DNA from: Roseibium sp. Sym1
Lineage (GTDB): Bacteria > Pseudomonadota > Alphaproteobacteria > Rhizobiales > Stappiaceae
DNA: 64,000 nucleotides
Assembly (NCBI RefSeq): GCF_027359675.1
Contig: NZ_CP114786.1
Coordinates: forward strand, 4,252,501 to 4,316,500
Reading direction: 5' to 3'
In this document: positions 52,179 through 61,554 of the stretch, piece by piece
How positions within the stretch are numbered: the stretch's first letter is position 1
How the letters are laid out: each line of letters starts with the position of its first letter
Translations under genes and position numbers: made by a program
The notes under the pieces: generated by a model
What the model was told of the DNA's origin: nothing
The model's database searches: none
Seen by the model: the letters and a program-made list of their open reading frames with translations, nothing else

Positions 52179-52511
52179 ATGATTTTTGTCTTAGCCGCAG
52201 TTTTCGTTTCAATCGCTATTTTCATTTACGGAGCAGTCACCGGATACCAGAAAGCGCCCTATCTGAGCGGATCCCTGGGACGTAAGATGCTTGGCTTCTT
52301 GTCTGTGCCCTTTACAGTCTTGTCTGTGATTGGAATGTTGTTGCCTGTGGTAGCTAATATAGACAATTTGGGCTCCGGGCTGCTCTACATGTTCACTTTT
52401 GGACTGCTTTATATTGCGGTCCTTCTGATCCCGCCGCTCGGTTTTGTATACTTGGGACTTTATTTCCACGCGGGCTATTTGCTGGGGATCCGCATACGGC
52501 AGTCGGACTGA
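52179..52511 (+). CDS. Small integral membrane protein, unknown
   Basis: 110 residues with three hydrophobic helices (about 1-20, 38-60, 67-100). Lower GC than its neighbours. The gene sits between the two copies of a duplicated PhyH-tail/repeat segment, which suggests that it was inserted or carried into this locus. No family recognised. Confidence 0.6.
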   Translation: MIFVLAAVFVSIAIFIYGAVTGYQKAPYLSGSLGRKMLGFLSVPFTVLSVIGMLLPVVANIDNLGSGLLYMFTFGLLYIAVLLIPPLGFVYLGLYFHAGYLLGIRIRQSD

Positions 52512-52540
52512 CTGTGTTTCAAGAAAGCCTGCTGAGACGA

Positions 52541-52619
52541 GCGGAAACAGACGTTGAAGATGCGAACCGTCTGGCGGCCGGTCGGGAACGTGATGGTGCG
52601 CTCTGAGGCGCATGCTTGA
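52541..52619 (+). pseudogene. Decayed copy of the PhyH gene 3' end
   Basis: Matches 51740-51815 over about 78 bases with small changes: CTGGCGGCCGGTCGG, TGATGGTGCGCTC and GAGGCGCATG are shared, and the copy also ends in TGA. No upstream part of the gene is present. The next palindromic element starts 77 bases after its end, exactly as behind the intact gene. Confidence 0.85.
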
Positions 52620-52695
52620 GGAGAGGTGGCGGTCAGAGGGGTTAACCTTTGCTGATTAGACAGGCCCGTCCGAAAGGAGCTGCCACACCCAATAC

Positions 52696-52803
52696 CGTCA
52701 TCCTGAGGAGCCGCGTCAGCGGCGTCTCGAAGGATCTGCTGCAAGCTCCTGAGCAAGGAACGGATCCTTCGAGACGGACCTGACGGTCCTCCTCAGGATG
52801 ACG
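52696..52803. repeat. Dispersed palindromic element, copy 6
   Basis: CGTCATCCTGAGGAGCCGCG...GTCTCGAAGGAT and ATCCTTCGAGACGGACC...CCTCCTCAGGATGACG. Lies 77 bases after the PhyH remnant. Confidence 0.92.
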
Positions 52804-52957
52804 TTGGAGTTTGTGGTGAAGGCTGTGCCTATCAAAGCATTTCGAGATTTGTTTGAAACAAGCTTTGCCGACTTTTGCGTTAGAGGCAGAGCTGAGAGGT
52901 AGCTAAAGTCGGTTCAGACTATTCTCGAAAAGCGATAGTCCGGCCTGTCCGAAAAAC

Positions 52958-53548
52958 TCAGCTCTTCGGCGTCCACAGGATCCGCTGCAGTTGTGCGTCG
53001 AAGAGGTCGTTTTCCGCCGGCAGCTGGTCGAACGGGCCCTGGTAGCCGGGGATGGCGTAGACCAGTTCCACGTTCGGGTGGCCGTTGGAATGGCAGATCG
53101 CCATGCCGCGCCACAGGTTCTTGCCGACCCTGCAGTCGGCGCGCGAGGAACCGACCTCGGAAAAGGTCATGCCGATGCGTTCGCCGTTCGGGCCCTGCAG
53201 ATGGTGGGTGACGCCGTGGACGGTCCGAACCTTGCCGTTCTGGCCCTTGAAGACCTGCAGCACCTGGAAGCCGTCGCTGTTGAAGGCGGCCAGCGCCCAT
53301 TCGGTGTTGTTTTCGACAGCGGTCTGGATGCCTTCGGTGGTGAAGCCGGGCAGGGCGGCCTCGATCGCCTTCTGGCCATAGGAGGTGTCGCCGTTGATGC
53401 CGCCGATATGGTCCTCGGTGATCTGCACGAGCGTTTCGTTCGAGGTTCGCACGAGGCGGCCCGAGTTGCCGTCAAGCTCGCCCGTGGGCGTGCAGGCGGA
53501 CCCGATAATCGCAATGGCACACGCATAACCGATGGCAGTTGGACGCAT
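52958..53548 (-). CDS. Lipoprotein-like conserved protein (DUF1131-like)
   Basis: 196 residues from the ATG at 53548. An N-terminal hydrophobic segment ends in GSAC, a weak lipobox, so probable lipoprotein. The mature part has GFTTEGIQTAVENNTEWALAAFNSDGFQVLQVFKG and ends in CHSNGHPNVELVYAIPGYQGPFDQLP. From memory this pattern fits the DUF1131 family (E. coli YfeY, RpoE-regulated lipoprotein). Function unknown; location cell envelope. Stands alone on the minus strand. Confidence 0.72.
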   Translation of the reverse strand: MRPTAIGYACAIAIIGSACTPTGELDGNSGRLVRTSNETLVQITEDHIGGINGDTSYGQKAIEAALPGFTTEGIQTAVENNTEWALAAFNSDGFQVLQVFKGQNGKVRTVHGVTHHLQGPNGERIGMTFSEVGSSRADCRVGKNLWRGMAICHSNGHPNVELVYAIPGYQGPFDQLPAENDLFDAQLQRILWTPKS

Positions 53549-53696
53549 AATAATACTCGACAAGGAACAACGAGGCTCCACTCGTGCGAAGCCTTGAGGG
53601 ATTTACCAAGTAACGCCCTGTTTGCAAAGGGAGCTCGCGCCCCTGTGGAAAGTTTCCGGCAGGTTCCGCAGGGGGTTCGAGGGGTCCGGCGGGAGG

Positions 53697-54278
53697 TCAG
53701 GTCTCCTCCCGCTTGATCCATTTCGGGGCCGATGGCGGCGAGTAGTTCTCGAATTGGCCGATCAGCTCCCGGGGGGCGCCGGCGATCTGGACCATCTGGC
53801 GCATCACGTCCCTGGTGAAACCTTCCTCGGTCTGGTGATCCAGAAACCGGATCAGATCGTCATAGTAGCCGTCGATGTTCAGGAAACCGCAGGGTTTCTG
53901 GTGATAGCCGAGCTGGCCCCAGGTCCAGACCTCGAAGATTTCCTCCAGCGTGCCGACACCGCCTGGCAGGGCGATGAAGGCGTCCGACAGGTCCGCCATC
54001 CTGGCCTTGCGCTCATGCATGGAGCCGACGAGGTGCAGCTCGGTCAGTCCCTCGTGGCCGATCTCCTTGTCCTCAAGAGCCCTCGGCAGAACGCCGATGA
54101 CCTTGCCGCCGGCCTGAAGGGCCGCGTCGGCCACGGTGCCCATCAGGCCGACCTTCGCCCCGCCATAAACAAGCGTGTAGCCCTGTTCGGCAATCGTCCG
54201 GCCGGTTTCCTTCGCGGCCTCCGCATAGGTCTCGCGCGTTCCGAAGCTGGAACCGCAAAAGACGCAAATGGCTTTCAT
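53697..54278 (-). CDS. LOG-family protein (TIGR00730 Rossmann fold; nucleotide 5'-monophosphate phosphoribohydrolase-like)
   Basis: 193 residues from the ATG at 54278 (GAGGGAG upstream). The lysine-decarboxylase-like Rossmann fold has the signature PGGVGTLEE in ALPGGVGTLEEIFEVWTW. The N-terminal MKAICVFCGSSFG is typical. Family enzymes release cytokinin bases or other nucleobases from nucleoside monophosphates. Divergence to other genes: the M20 peptidase lies upstream on the same strand, 55 bases away. Confidence 0.93.
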   Translation of the reverse strand: MKAICVFCGSSFGTRETYAEAAKETGRTIAEQGYTLVYGGAKVGLMGTVADAALQAGGKVIGVLPRALEDKEIGHEGLTELHLVGSMHERKARMADLSDAFIALPGGVGTLEEIFEVWTWGQLGYHQKPCGFLNIDGYYDDLIRFLDHQTEEGFTRDVMRQMVQIAGAPRELIGQFENYSPPSAPKWIKREET

Positions 54279-54333
54279 ATGTGTCTCCCTCGCACAGACT
54301 GTGCGCACGGCCGGGGCCGTGCGCGTCTCACGG

Positions 54334-55722
54334 TCAGTCTTCAGCCAGTTCCTTCAGCACGCGTGCCCAGGAGCGGATGCCCTTGTGGAAACTGGTCAGG
54401 TTGTATTTCTCGTTCGGGGAATGGATCTGGTCATCGTCCAGACCGAAGCCGATCAGCAGCGAATCCATGCCCAGCATGCGCTTGAAATCGCCGACGATCG
54501 GAATGGACCCGCCCATGCCGATCAGGGCGGCGTCGGTTTCCCACTCGTCCTGGAGCGCCTTCTTGCCCTTTTCCAGGACCGGCATCGCGAAATCGAGCCG
54601 GAGGGCCGGGCTGCCGTCCTTGGCGATGAAGTCGACGCTGCAGTCGGCAGGTACTTTCGAGCGCACATAGTCCCGGAAAGCCTGCTGGATCTTGGCCGGA
54701 TCCTGGTCGCCGACAAGGCGGAAAGTGAACTTGGCGTGGGCCTCGGCCGGGATGACCGTCTTGGACCCGGCGCCCTGGTAGCCACCCCACATGCCGTTCA
54801 CTTCGACGGTCGGGCGTGTCCAGATATGCTCCAGCGGCATGCGGTCGGTTTCGCCGCGCGGGTATTTCAGGCCGACATCACCCAGGAACTCCTCGACGGA
54901 AAAGCCGAGCGTGTCCCACATGGCCTTGACGTCGTCCGGCATCTCGATAACGCCGTCATAAAAACCGGGCAGGGTGATCTTGCCGTTTTCGTCATGCAGT
55001 CCGGCAATGATGCTGGCGACGATATGGTTCGGGTTCTGGGCCGAGCCGCCATACATGCCCGAATGCAGGTCGCGGCTGGCGGCCTTGACGATGATCTCGT
55101 CACCGACCATGCCGCGCAGCATGACCGAAATCGCCGGGGTCTTTGCGTCCCACATGCCGGTGTCGCACACGAGGGCGAGATCGCAGGAGAGTTCGTCCTT
55201 GTTGGCTTCCAGGAACGGGTGCAGGGACGGGGAGCCGGATTCCTCCTCGCCCTCGAACAGGATCGAGACATCGACGGGCAGATCGCCGGTTTCCTCGATA
55301 TAGGCCCTTGCCGCCTCGACGAAGGTCATCAGCTGGCCCTTGTCGTCGGCGGACCCGCGGCCAACGATGATCTTGCTGCCGTCTTCGCGGGTCTGGATGC
55401 CCGGTTCGAACGGGTCCTGATCCCACAGGTTCAGCGGATCGACCGGCTGAACGTCGTAGTGGCCATAGAACAGCACATGCGGGCCGGGCTTGCCGGACTT
55501 GCGATGCCCGACAACCATCGGATGGCCGGCCGTGTCGCGCACGGAGGCCTCGATGCCGATCCCGGTCAATTCCCTGGCCAGCCACTGCGCGGCTTCGCGG
55601 CAGGGGCCCTTGAATTCGGGATCGGTGGAAATGCTCTTGATCTTGAGAAGGTCGAACAGGCGCTGGAGGCTCTGGTCGAGATTGGCATCGATGCGTGCCA
55701 GGACCTTGTCGATGGAACTCAT
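54334..55722 (-). CDS. M20-family dipeptidase (carnosine dipeptidase-like)
   Basis: 462 residues with the two-domain M20 layout. The metal ligands are visible in FYGHYDVQPVDP, GRGSADDKGQLM and FEGEEESGSPS; a dimerisation domain is inserted in the middle, with the final ligand His near the C-terminus (IHSPNEKYN). Zinc-dependent peptidase acting on dipeptides or beta-Ala-His-like substrates. Normal length for the CNDP-like subgroup. Confidence 0.93.
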   Translation of the reverse strand: MSSIDKVLARIDANLDQSLQRLFDLLKIKSISTDPEFKGPCREAAQWLARELTGIGIEASVRDTAGHPMVVGHRKSGKPGPHVLFYGHYDVQPVDPLNLWDQDPFEPGIQTREDGSKIIVGRGSADDKGQLMTFVEAARAYIEETGDLPVDVSILFEGEEESGSPSLHPFLEANKDELSCDLALVCDTGMWDAKTPAISVMLRGMVGDEIIVKAASRDLHSGMYGGSAQNPNHIVASIIAGLHDENGKITLPGFYDGVIEMPDDVKAMWDTLGFSVEEFLGDVGLKYPRGETDRMPLEHIWTRPTVEVNGMWGGYQGAGSKTVIPAEAHAKFTFRLVGDQDPAKIQQAFRDYVRSKVPADCSVDFIAKDGSPALRLDFAMPVLEKGKKALQDEWETDAALIGMGGSIPIVGDFKRMLGMDSLLIGFGLDDDQIHSPNEKYNLTSFHKGIRSWARVLKELAED

Positions 55723-55866
55723 GACGGATCCTTGAAACTTGGAACGGAATGAATCGGGCCGGAAGACTCAGGCCCCTTGGAGAAGGCCCTAACAGGCCAC
55801 AACGCGGCGGCCAGCGCAAATGGATATTGGCAACAGGTATCCGGCCGGCCGCATCCCTTCGGCTGA

Positions 55867-57783
55867 TCAGGCCGCCTGCGTGTCCTTGTCGCCGGAAGAA
55901 GGCTCGTGAGCAAGGGGCCCGGAACCGGTAAGGCCGGTGTCCCGGGACAGGTAGACCGTTGACGAGGGAAAGGCGATTTCGGATCCCCCGGCTTTTATCA
56001 GGGCCCGCATTTCGAACAGCATGTCCTCCTGTATCTCCAGGAAGTCGGCATAGGCCGGAGCCAGCACATAGGCATAGGCCTCGACGGTGACGGCGTAATC
56101 GTCATAGCCGATCAGGCGGACGCGCATCGTTTCGGCAAGCACCTTGTCGTGGCTTTCCAGATAGGCGCGCAGCGCGGTCAGGATTTCCTTCAGTTCCGCA
56201 GCGCCGGTTTCATAGCGCAGTCCGAACCTGTGCCGGAAATGAAACTGGTCCCGCTGGCTGAAGTTGATGATTTTCCGCTTGGCGAGATCCGCGTTGGCAA
56301 CGGTGATCAGGGTCCGGTCAAGCGCGCGGATACGGGTCGAGCGGATGCCGATGGATTCTACCGTGCCGGCAAGGTCGTCGAACTGGCAGAACTCGCCGAC
56401 GCGCACCATGCGGTCGGCATAGAGAATGATGCCGCCGATCAGGTTCTCGATGGTCGGTTGCGCGGCAAGTGCGATGGCAAGGCCGCCGACACCCAGACCC
56501 GCAATCACCCCGTAAATCGGAATGCCGATCCGGGTGGCGCCGTATCCCAGAACAACAAGGGCCACACCGAGGGAAAAGACCCTGAACCCGGTCCGCAGAA
56601 GGCTCGCATCCAGTCCTTTCTTTTCCGGACCGGAACTGGCGGCAATCCAGACATACAGCAATTGCAGAACCTGATAGACGAGCCATGCCGTTGCGGACCA
56701 GACGATTGCCGTAGTCGTCGTGCCGATGGCCACGAGAGCCGTGCCGGTAATGTTGATCTGGTCTTCGCAAAGGTAACGGAACAGGTTGGCGGCGACGATC
56801 ACGAGGACCGGATTTACGAGCGCCTGGCCGATCCGTGCGCCTTCATTGACCGAGACCGCGCGCCACCTGCGCCAGCGTACATAAATGCCCAGCAGGCCGG
56901 CGAAAGCCGCGAGCAATACCATGAGCGCCAGCCACTGCCAGTAGGCCTGGTCCGCCAAGTGGAAATGCAGCCAGGCCGGACCGGCCTCGATGACATCGTA
57001 CCAGAGCGGCGCGACCAGGTTTCCCGGCGTGTAGATATAATATTCGAACAGGTCCTCGCCCCGGTCCGCCCTGAGCGGTAACGCGCGCACCACGGCATAG
57101 TCTTCGGGAATGCGTGCGACCGAATCCTTTGAAAACAGGTAGTGGCCCCTTGCTTCCCCGGTGTCCTGGCGCCGGATGCTGATGCTGGTTCCGGGCACTG
57201 TCCAGTGTTCCGGCAGATCGGACGCACCGTTCGCGTGCACGAAACTGCCGGCGGGCGCCCCGGGAATGTCGGCGAGCACCGGTGTCGGGATCCGGTCGAG
57301 GATTTCCTGCAGCTGAAGCGCGATTTCAATGCTGGCGTTGTCACGGGAGGTGACGGGTATCTCGCTCAGGTTGAAGGTCTGGGCGGCTTTGTCCAGAAGG
57401 GCCCGAACGAGGACCAGCTTTTGACGTTCTTCCGTGGTCAGGAACCAACGGTTGCTGTTGTCGTAGGATTGGCGAACGGCAAGCCACAGCGCATCCACCT
57501 CGTTCATGATGAAGACGAAGCTCTCCATGGTCGCGCGGGGGCTTGTCGTATCCGGCGGGGAGATCGGATTGTCCCGGAGATAATCGCGCGCGAGCGCGAT
57601 CCGTTCGGGATCGAGCTCACCTTGACCTTCTTCGCCCACAGCGGATGAAGGGCGGGACTCCTGCGCGCTCAGCCGGGCCGATGCACCCGGGACAAGCAGC
57701 AGGACGGTCAGCCAGAGCAGGAGGACACGCGCCCAACCGGCACTGCCATGTGATGTCCGTGTCCCATTGCCCCGATTTTGCAT
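55867..57783 (-). CDS. Large mechanosensitive channel of the MscS family
   Basis: 638 residues. I take the ATG at 57783, which has AGGTG seven bases upstream; the ATG at 57789 is too close to it. A signal-like segment (about 14-38) leads to a 225-residue periplasmic N-domain with TERERQKL-like helices. After several membrane helices comes the MscS core: VLGYGATRIGIPIYGVIAGLGVGGLAIALAAQPTIENLIGG (pore helix landmark), followed by the beta domain RVGEFCQFDDLAGTVESIGIRSTRIR. Opens upon membrane tension. Confidence 0.92.
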   Translation of the reverse strand: MQNRGNGTRTSHGSAGWARVLLLWLTVLLLVPGASARLSAQESRPSSAVGEEGQGELDPERIALARDYLRDNPISPPDTTSPRATMESFVFIMNEVDALWLAVRQSYDNSNRWFLTTEERQKLVLVRALLDKAAQTFNLSEIPVTSRDNASIEIALQLQEILDRIPTPVLADIPGAPAGSFVHANGASDLPEHWTVPGTSISIRRQDTGEARGHYLFSKDSVARIPEDYAVVRALPLRADRGEDLFEYYIYTPGNLVAPLWYDVIEAGPAWLHFHLADQAYWQWLALMVLLAAFAGLLGIYVRWRRWRAVSVNEGARIGQALVNPVLVIVAANLFRYLCEDQINITGTALVAIGTTTTAIVWSATAWLVYQVLQLLYVWIAASSGPEKKGLDASLLRTGFRVFSLGVALVVLGYGATRIGIPIYGVIAGLGVGGLAIALAAQPTIENLIGGIILYADRMVRVGEFCQFDDLAGTVESIGIRSTRIRALDRTLITVANADLAKRKIINFSQRDQFHFRHRFGLRYETGAAELKEILTALRAYLESHDKVLAETMRVRLIGYDDYAVTVEAYAYVLAPAYADFLEIQEDMLFEMRALIKAGGSEIAFPSSTVYLSRDTGLTGSGPLAHEPSSGDKDTQAA

Positions 57784-57846
57784 TGCCATTCACCTGCGGT
57801 TGTCTGACCCGCAGCATTAACTTCAAGGGGTAACCATCCTGTTACT

Positions 57847-58824
57847 TCAGGGAATCTGTGGTGGTTGTGCGTTGGCTGTAAGCCGGGGCGCAGCCAATCC
57901 GCCGGTTGCGGTCACCACGATTTCGACGCGGGTTGCCCCAATCAGGTCTTCCAGCCGTGCGGCCAGGGCATCCCGAAACGCATCCACGTCCTTTGCGAGA
58001 ACGGGACCTTCCGGGTCGAGATAGACAACGGCCCAATGCACGCGCCCGGCCTGCAGAACCGCCGAGCGCTGAACCTTGTAGCCTTTTTCACGGGCAAGAT
58101 CCCTGGCGGCGCGTGCGACCTTGGCGTGGGTGGCACCCGGAGCGCTGACACCGGCAAGATCGGCAAGGGTCGTGCGGAAGGTGGACAGGGGCTGCCAGAC
58201 GATTGCCAGGATCAGGACCAGCACGATGACCGCGTCGCCGATCGGGACATAGGGCCCCAGGAACGTGCCTTCCAGGAAGGGCAGGGAGAGAAGGGCGGCA
58301 CCTGACCCCAGGCTGAGGGCGCCGTCGATCAGGGCCGCCTGGGCTTCCGTCTTCAGGATCGCGCTTTTCCTGCCGGTTCTGCGGTAGGCTATGTGGAAAT
58401 TGATCGCGAGACCCAGGCAGATGGCGACGATCACCACAGCATAGACCGCGATCGGCCCGAAGATGAGTTCCGGCACCGTGCCGCCGGAAAAGAAGGTCCA
58501 GATCTTCATGCCCGAAACAACGGCGGCAAAAACGAGGACCCCGATCAGGATCAGGCTGCGAAAGGTGACGTAAAGCACCTCGTCGAAATCGTGTCCCCAG
58601 GGCCGCGCGCGCGTTGGCGGCAGGCCGACACGGGCACCGATCCTTGCGGCGGCGATGGCCGACAGGAAATTGACCGCCGAATAGAGCCCGTCCACCAGCA
58701 TGGCGTCTGAGCGCGAGAGCCACGCGGTCAGAAGCCCGGCAAAGGCCATGAACAGGTTGGCCCATTTGCCGACGCCGAGGGCCTTTCGTTCGATGGCCAT
58801 GTGATGTGCCCTGTCATCAGCCAT
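57847..58824 (-). CDS. Cation diffusion facilitator-like transporter
   Basis: 325 residues with about six membrane helices and a cytosolic C-terminal domain of the CDF type. The metal-site motifs are partial: the second helix reads LVDGLYSAVN (one Asp instead of the usual pair) and the fifth ALIDGALSLGSG. The transport site may therefore differ from zinc-type CDF proteins. Just downstream of the HerA-like gene (nine bases), so probably co-transcribed. Confidence 0.85.
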   Translation of the reverse strand: MADDRAHHMAIERKALGVGKWANLFMAFAGLLTAWLSRSDAMLVDGLYSAVNFLSAIAAARIGARVGLPPTRARPWGHDFDEVLYVTFRSLILIGVLVFAAVVSGMKIWTFFSGGTVPELIFGPIAVYAVVIVAICLGLAINFHIAYRRTGRKSAILKTEAQAALIDGALSLGSGAALLSLPFLEGTFLGPYVPIGDAVIVLVLILAIVWQPLSTFRTTLADLAGVSAPGATHAKVARAARDLAREKGYKVQRSAVLQAGRVHWAVVYLDPEGPVLAKDVDAFRDALAARLEDLIGATRVEIVVTATGGLAAPRLTANAQPPQIP

Positions 58825-58833
58825 GCCGGGACC

Positions 58834-60393
58834 TCAGTTGCCGCGTTTCAGCGACCCGAGCAGGCCACGGACGAGGGCCCTGCCCAACGAGGTTCCAAGG
58901 CTTCGCGCCGCTGACTTGAGACCTGCTTCCAGGACCGTGTCCCGCTGACTGCGGCGGTTGCTGCGCCGTTGCCGGCTTTCCTGGCGGGGCCGGTCGTCGC
59001 GACCGAAATCGGGCAGCTGGAAGCCCGAGCGGGAGCGCCGCGGCTCTCCGTGCTTCTTCGCGTAGCTGTCTTCCTTTTCCCGTCGCTTTTCTTCCTGGCG
59101 CTGGGTCTCCTCCGCGCGGCCGGTCAGAATTTCATATGCGGAGGTTCGGTCCTTGGTGCGGTCGTAGATTCCGAACACAGGGCTCGACTGGATCAGGGTT
59201 CTCCTTTCGGCCTGGGTCACCGGGCCGAGACGGGACGAGGGCGGCCGGATCAGCGTGCGCTGGACAACGGAAGGAATGCCCTTGCCCTCAAGGGTCGAAA
59301 CCAGGGCTTCGCCGACGCCCAGCTCGGTGATGACACGTTCCGTATCAAGGTCGGGATTGGGACGGAATGTCTCGGCGGCCGCGCGCACGGCCTTCTGGTC
59401 GCGCGGCGTGAAGGCACGCAGCGCGTGCTGAATGCGGTTGCCGAGCTGGGCGAGCACGGTTTCCGGAACATCGAGCGGGTTCTGTGTGACGAAATAGACA
59501 CCGACCCCCTTGGAACGGATCAGGCGGACCACCTGTTCCACCTTTTCAACCAGGGCCTTGGGGGCATCGGAGAACAGCAGATGCGCTTCGTCGAAAAAGA
59601 ACACCAGGCGGGGTTTGTCCGGATCGCCGACCTCGGGAAGCTCCTCGAACAGTTCCGACAGGAGCCACAGCAGGAACACGCCGTAGAGACGGGGCGACGT
59701 CATCAGCTTGTCGGCTGCCAGGATATTGACGATGCCGCGCCCGTCCGGAGCCGTGCGGATGAAGTCACGGATATCGAGCGCGGGCTCGCCGAAGAAGTTC
59801 TCGCCGCCCTGGCGTTCCAGCACGAGGAGGCGGCGCTGGATGGCGCCGACGGATGCCTTGGAGACATTGCCGTAGATCGTCGAGAGTTCCGAAGCGCGTT
59901 CGGCGACATGGGCCAGCATTGCCCTGAGATCCTTCAGGTCCAGAAGCAGCAGGCCTTCGTCGTCGGCAAGTTCGAACAGGACGTTCAGAACCCCTTCCTG
60001 GGTGTCGTTGAGTTCCAGCAGGCGCGCCAGCAACAGGGGGCCGATTTCCGAAACGGTCGTGCGGATCGGGTGCCCCTGCTCGCCGAGCAGGTCCCAGAAC
60101 ACCGCCGGCACGGATTCGTATCGATAGCTTTTGCCGAGACCGACTTCCCTGGCGCGTTTTTCCAGAAAGTCCTTGGAGACGCCGTCGGCGGCAAGGCCCG
60201 ACAGATCGCCCTTGATATCGGCGCAAAACACCGGCACGCCGGCTCTGGAAAACCCTTCCGCGAGGATCTGCAGCGAAACGGTCTTGCCGGTGCCGGTGGC
60301 GCCCGCAATCAGCCCGTGTCGGTTGGCGAGCTTGAGGGTCAGCGTTTCGTCCCTGGTGCTGGCGCCAATGAAGATACCGTCTTTTGCCGTCAC
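58834..60393 (-). CDS. HerA-like helicase/ATPase (YjgR-type, DUF853)
   Basis: 519 residues. Walker [13 protein letters not shown] lies near residues 31-42, Walker [13 protein letters not shown] near 267, and an arginine-finger region in [15 protein letters not shown]. The C-terminal 75 residues are a basic, charged tail rich in Arg, Glu and Gln, then a hydrophobic stretch. Members are hexameric DNA-translocase-like ATPases of unclear role, without the NurA partner here. Upstream of the CDF gene on the same strand. Confidence 0.92.
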   Translation of the reverse strand: MTAKDGIFIGASTRDETLTLKLANRHGLIAGATGTGKTVSLQILAEGFSRAGVPVFCADIKGDLSGLAADGVSKDFLEKRAREVGLGKSYRYESVPAVFWDLLGEQGHPIRTTVSEIGPLLLARLLELNDTQEGVLNVLFELADDEGLLLLDLKDLRAMLAHVAERASELSTIYGNVSKASVGAIQRRLLVLERQGGENFFGEPALDIRDFIRTAPDGRGIVNILAADKLMTSPRLYGVFLLWLLSELFEELPEVGDPDKPRLVFFFDEAHLLFSDAPKALVEKVEQVVRLIRSKGVGVYFVTQNPLDVPETVLAQLGNRIQHALRAFTPRDQKAVRAAAETFRPNPDLDTERVITELGVGEALVSTLEGKGIPSVVQRTLIRPPSSRLGPVTQAERRTLIQSSPVFGIYDRTKDRTSAYEILTGRAEETQRQEEKRREKEDSYAKKHGEPRRSRSGFQLPDFGRDDRPRQESRQRRSNRRSQRDTVLEAGLKSAARSLGTSLGRALVRGLLGSLKRGN

Positions 60394-60610
60394 GTTTTCC
60401 CCCGAATCCTGAATTCTTCGCGCAGACTAGAACCTTTCATGACGAGAGAGAACCATTCTGTTCGGTCAACGCGCCTCCGGCGGCGTGTCGGCGCGCGGAT
60501 TGCCGGACAGACCCGGAATTGGCCATCGACGAATGCGCTCCAGGGCCTGTATAGAGGAGCCGGAGAAGGCGCCGGCAAGCCGGCTGCCGAAGTTCAATCG
60601 GGAGATTTTC

Positions 60611-61003
60611 ATGGAAGACCTCATCAACCGGATCATGGCGGCTGCCGGGATCGATGAAGACACGGCCAAAGGCGCGATCGGTATCATTCTCGGCTTTCTG
60701 AACAAGGAAGGTCCGGACGACAAGATGCAGCTCATCTTCGATGCCCTGCCCGGGGCGCAGGAGCTGGTCGCCGCGCGCGAGTCGGCCGGTGGCGGCGGGG
60801 GTCTTCTTGGAGGGCTTGGCAGCATGATGGGCGGCGGCATGGGGGCCATGGCGGCCCTCAGCGAGCTCAATGGGATCGGCCTCGACATGGATGGCGTTCA
60901 AAGTGTTGCCAAGGAACTCATTTCCTATGCTAAGGAAAAAGCGGGGGATGACGTTGTGAATGAAGTGGTTTCACAAATTCCGGGGTTGAGCCAAATCGTC
61001 TGA
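60611..61003 (+). CDS. Small conserved protein with DUF2267/DUF2780-like pattern
   Basis: 130 residues, GGGAG upstream. The helical N-terminal half (MEDLINRIMAAAGIDEDTAKGAIGIILGFLNKEG) is followed by a Gly-rich linker (about 62-78) and a C-terminal helix pair (VAKELISYAKEKAGDDVVNEVV). The arrangement recalls the VcgC/VcgE-like DUF2780 proteins. Function unknown. Divergent from the HerA-like gene. Confidence 0.78.
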   Translation: MEDLINRIMAAAGIDEDTAKGAIGIILGFLNKEGPDDKMQLIFDALPGAQELVAARESAGGGGGLLGGLGSMMGGGMGAMAALSELNGIGLDMDGVQSVAKELISYAKEKAGDDVVNEVVSQIPGLSQIV

Positions 61004-61049
61004 CCGCCCCACGGTTCGGCTGCGGAGTGATTTAGGGAGTTCTGTGCGG

Positions 61050-61457
61050 ATGTCTTATTCCATCGACGAAATCGAGGGCATCGGTCCGACCTATGCTGCC
61101 AAGCTCGGCGAGCTCGGCATCAAGACGACCGAGGCCTATCTGGAACGTGCCAAGGATCCGAAGGGGCGCAAGGCGCTGGAAGAGGAAACCGGCATTGACG
61201 GAAAACGGATCCTGAAATGGGCCAACATGGCCGACCTGATGCGCATCAGCGGTGTCGGTGAGGAATATTCCGAGCTCCTGGAAGCGGCCGGCGTCGACAC
61301 GGTGAAGGAACTCAAGCACCGCAACGCGGCCAACCTGGCAGAGAAGATGGCCGAAGTGAACGAGGACAAGAAACTCGTGCGTCAGGTGCCGAGCGAGAGC
61401 CAGGTGACCAAGTGGGTCGACCAGGCCAAGGAACTGCCGCCGATGATGACCTACTGA
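61050..61457 (+). CDS. Helix-hairpin-helix protein, DUF4332
   Basis: 135 residues from the ATG at 61050; a GTG two codons earlier has better spacing to AGGGAG and may also be used. Two helix-hairpin-helix motifs are visible (IDEIEGIGPTYAAKLGELGIKT and LMRISGVGEEYSELLEAAGVDT), as in DUF4332 proteins, which suggests binding of nucleic acid. Ends with a hairpin terminator shared with the convergent LuxR gene. Follows the DUF2780-like gene by 46 bases. Confidence 0.85.
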   Translation: MSYSIDEIEGIGPTYAAKLGELGIKTTEAYLERAKDPKGRKALEEETGIDGKRILKWANMADLMRISGVGEEYSELLEAAGVDTVKELKHRNAANLAEKMAEVNEDKKLVRQVPSESQVTKWVDQAKELPPMMTY

Positions 61458-61489
61458 GGTCACTGCGGACGCAAGGTTCCAAAACAAGA

Positions 61490-61517
61490 AAAGGCGCGCC
61501 GGAAGCGCGCCTTTCAT
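61490..61517. terminator. Hairpin terminator between convergent genes
   Basis: A perfect 10 bp stem (61490-61499 with 61505-61514), loop CGGAA, with short T and A tracts on its two sides. Can serve the DUF4332 gene and the LuxR gene. Confidence 0.75.
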
Positions 61518-61554
61518 TAGCCCCTGAAACTCATCAGCCTTGCATGCGCCAGTA

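Larger units (their letters stand above)
52512..52957. other. Intergenic region with PhyH remnant and palindromic element
   Basis: Holds a decayed copy of the 3' end of the PhyH gene (52541-52619) and copy 6 of the palindromic element. The rest is without recognisable features. Confidence 0.75.
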
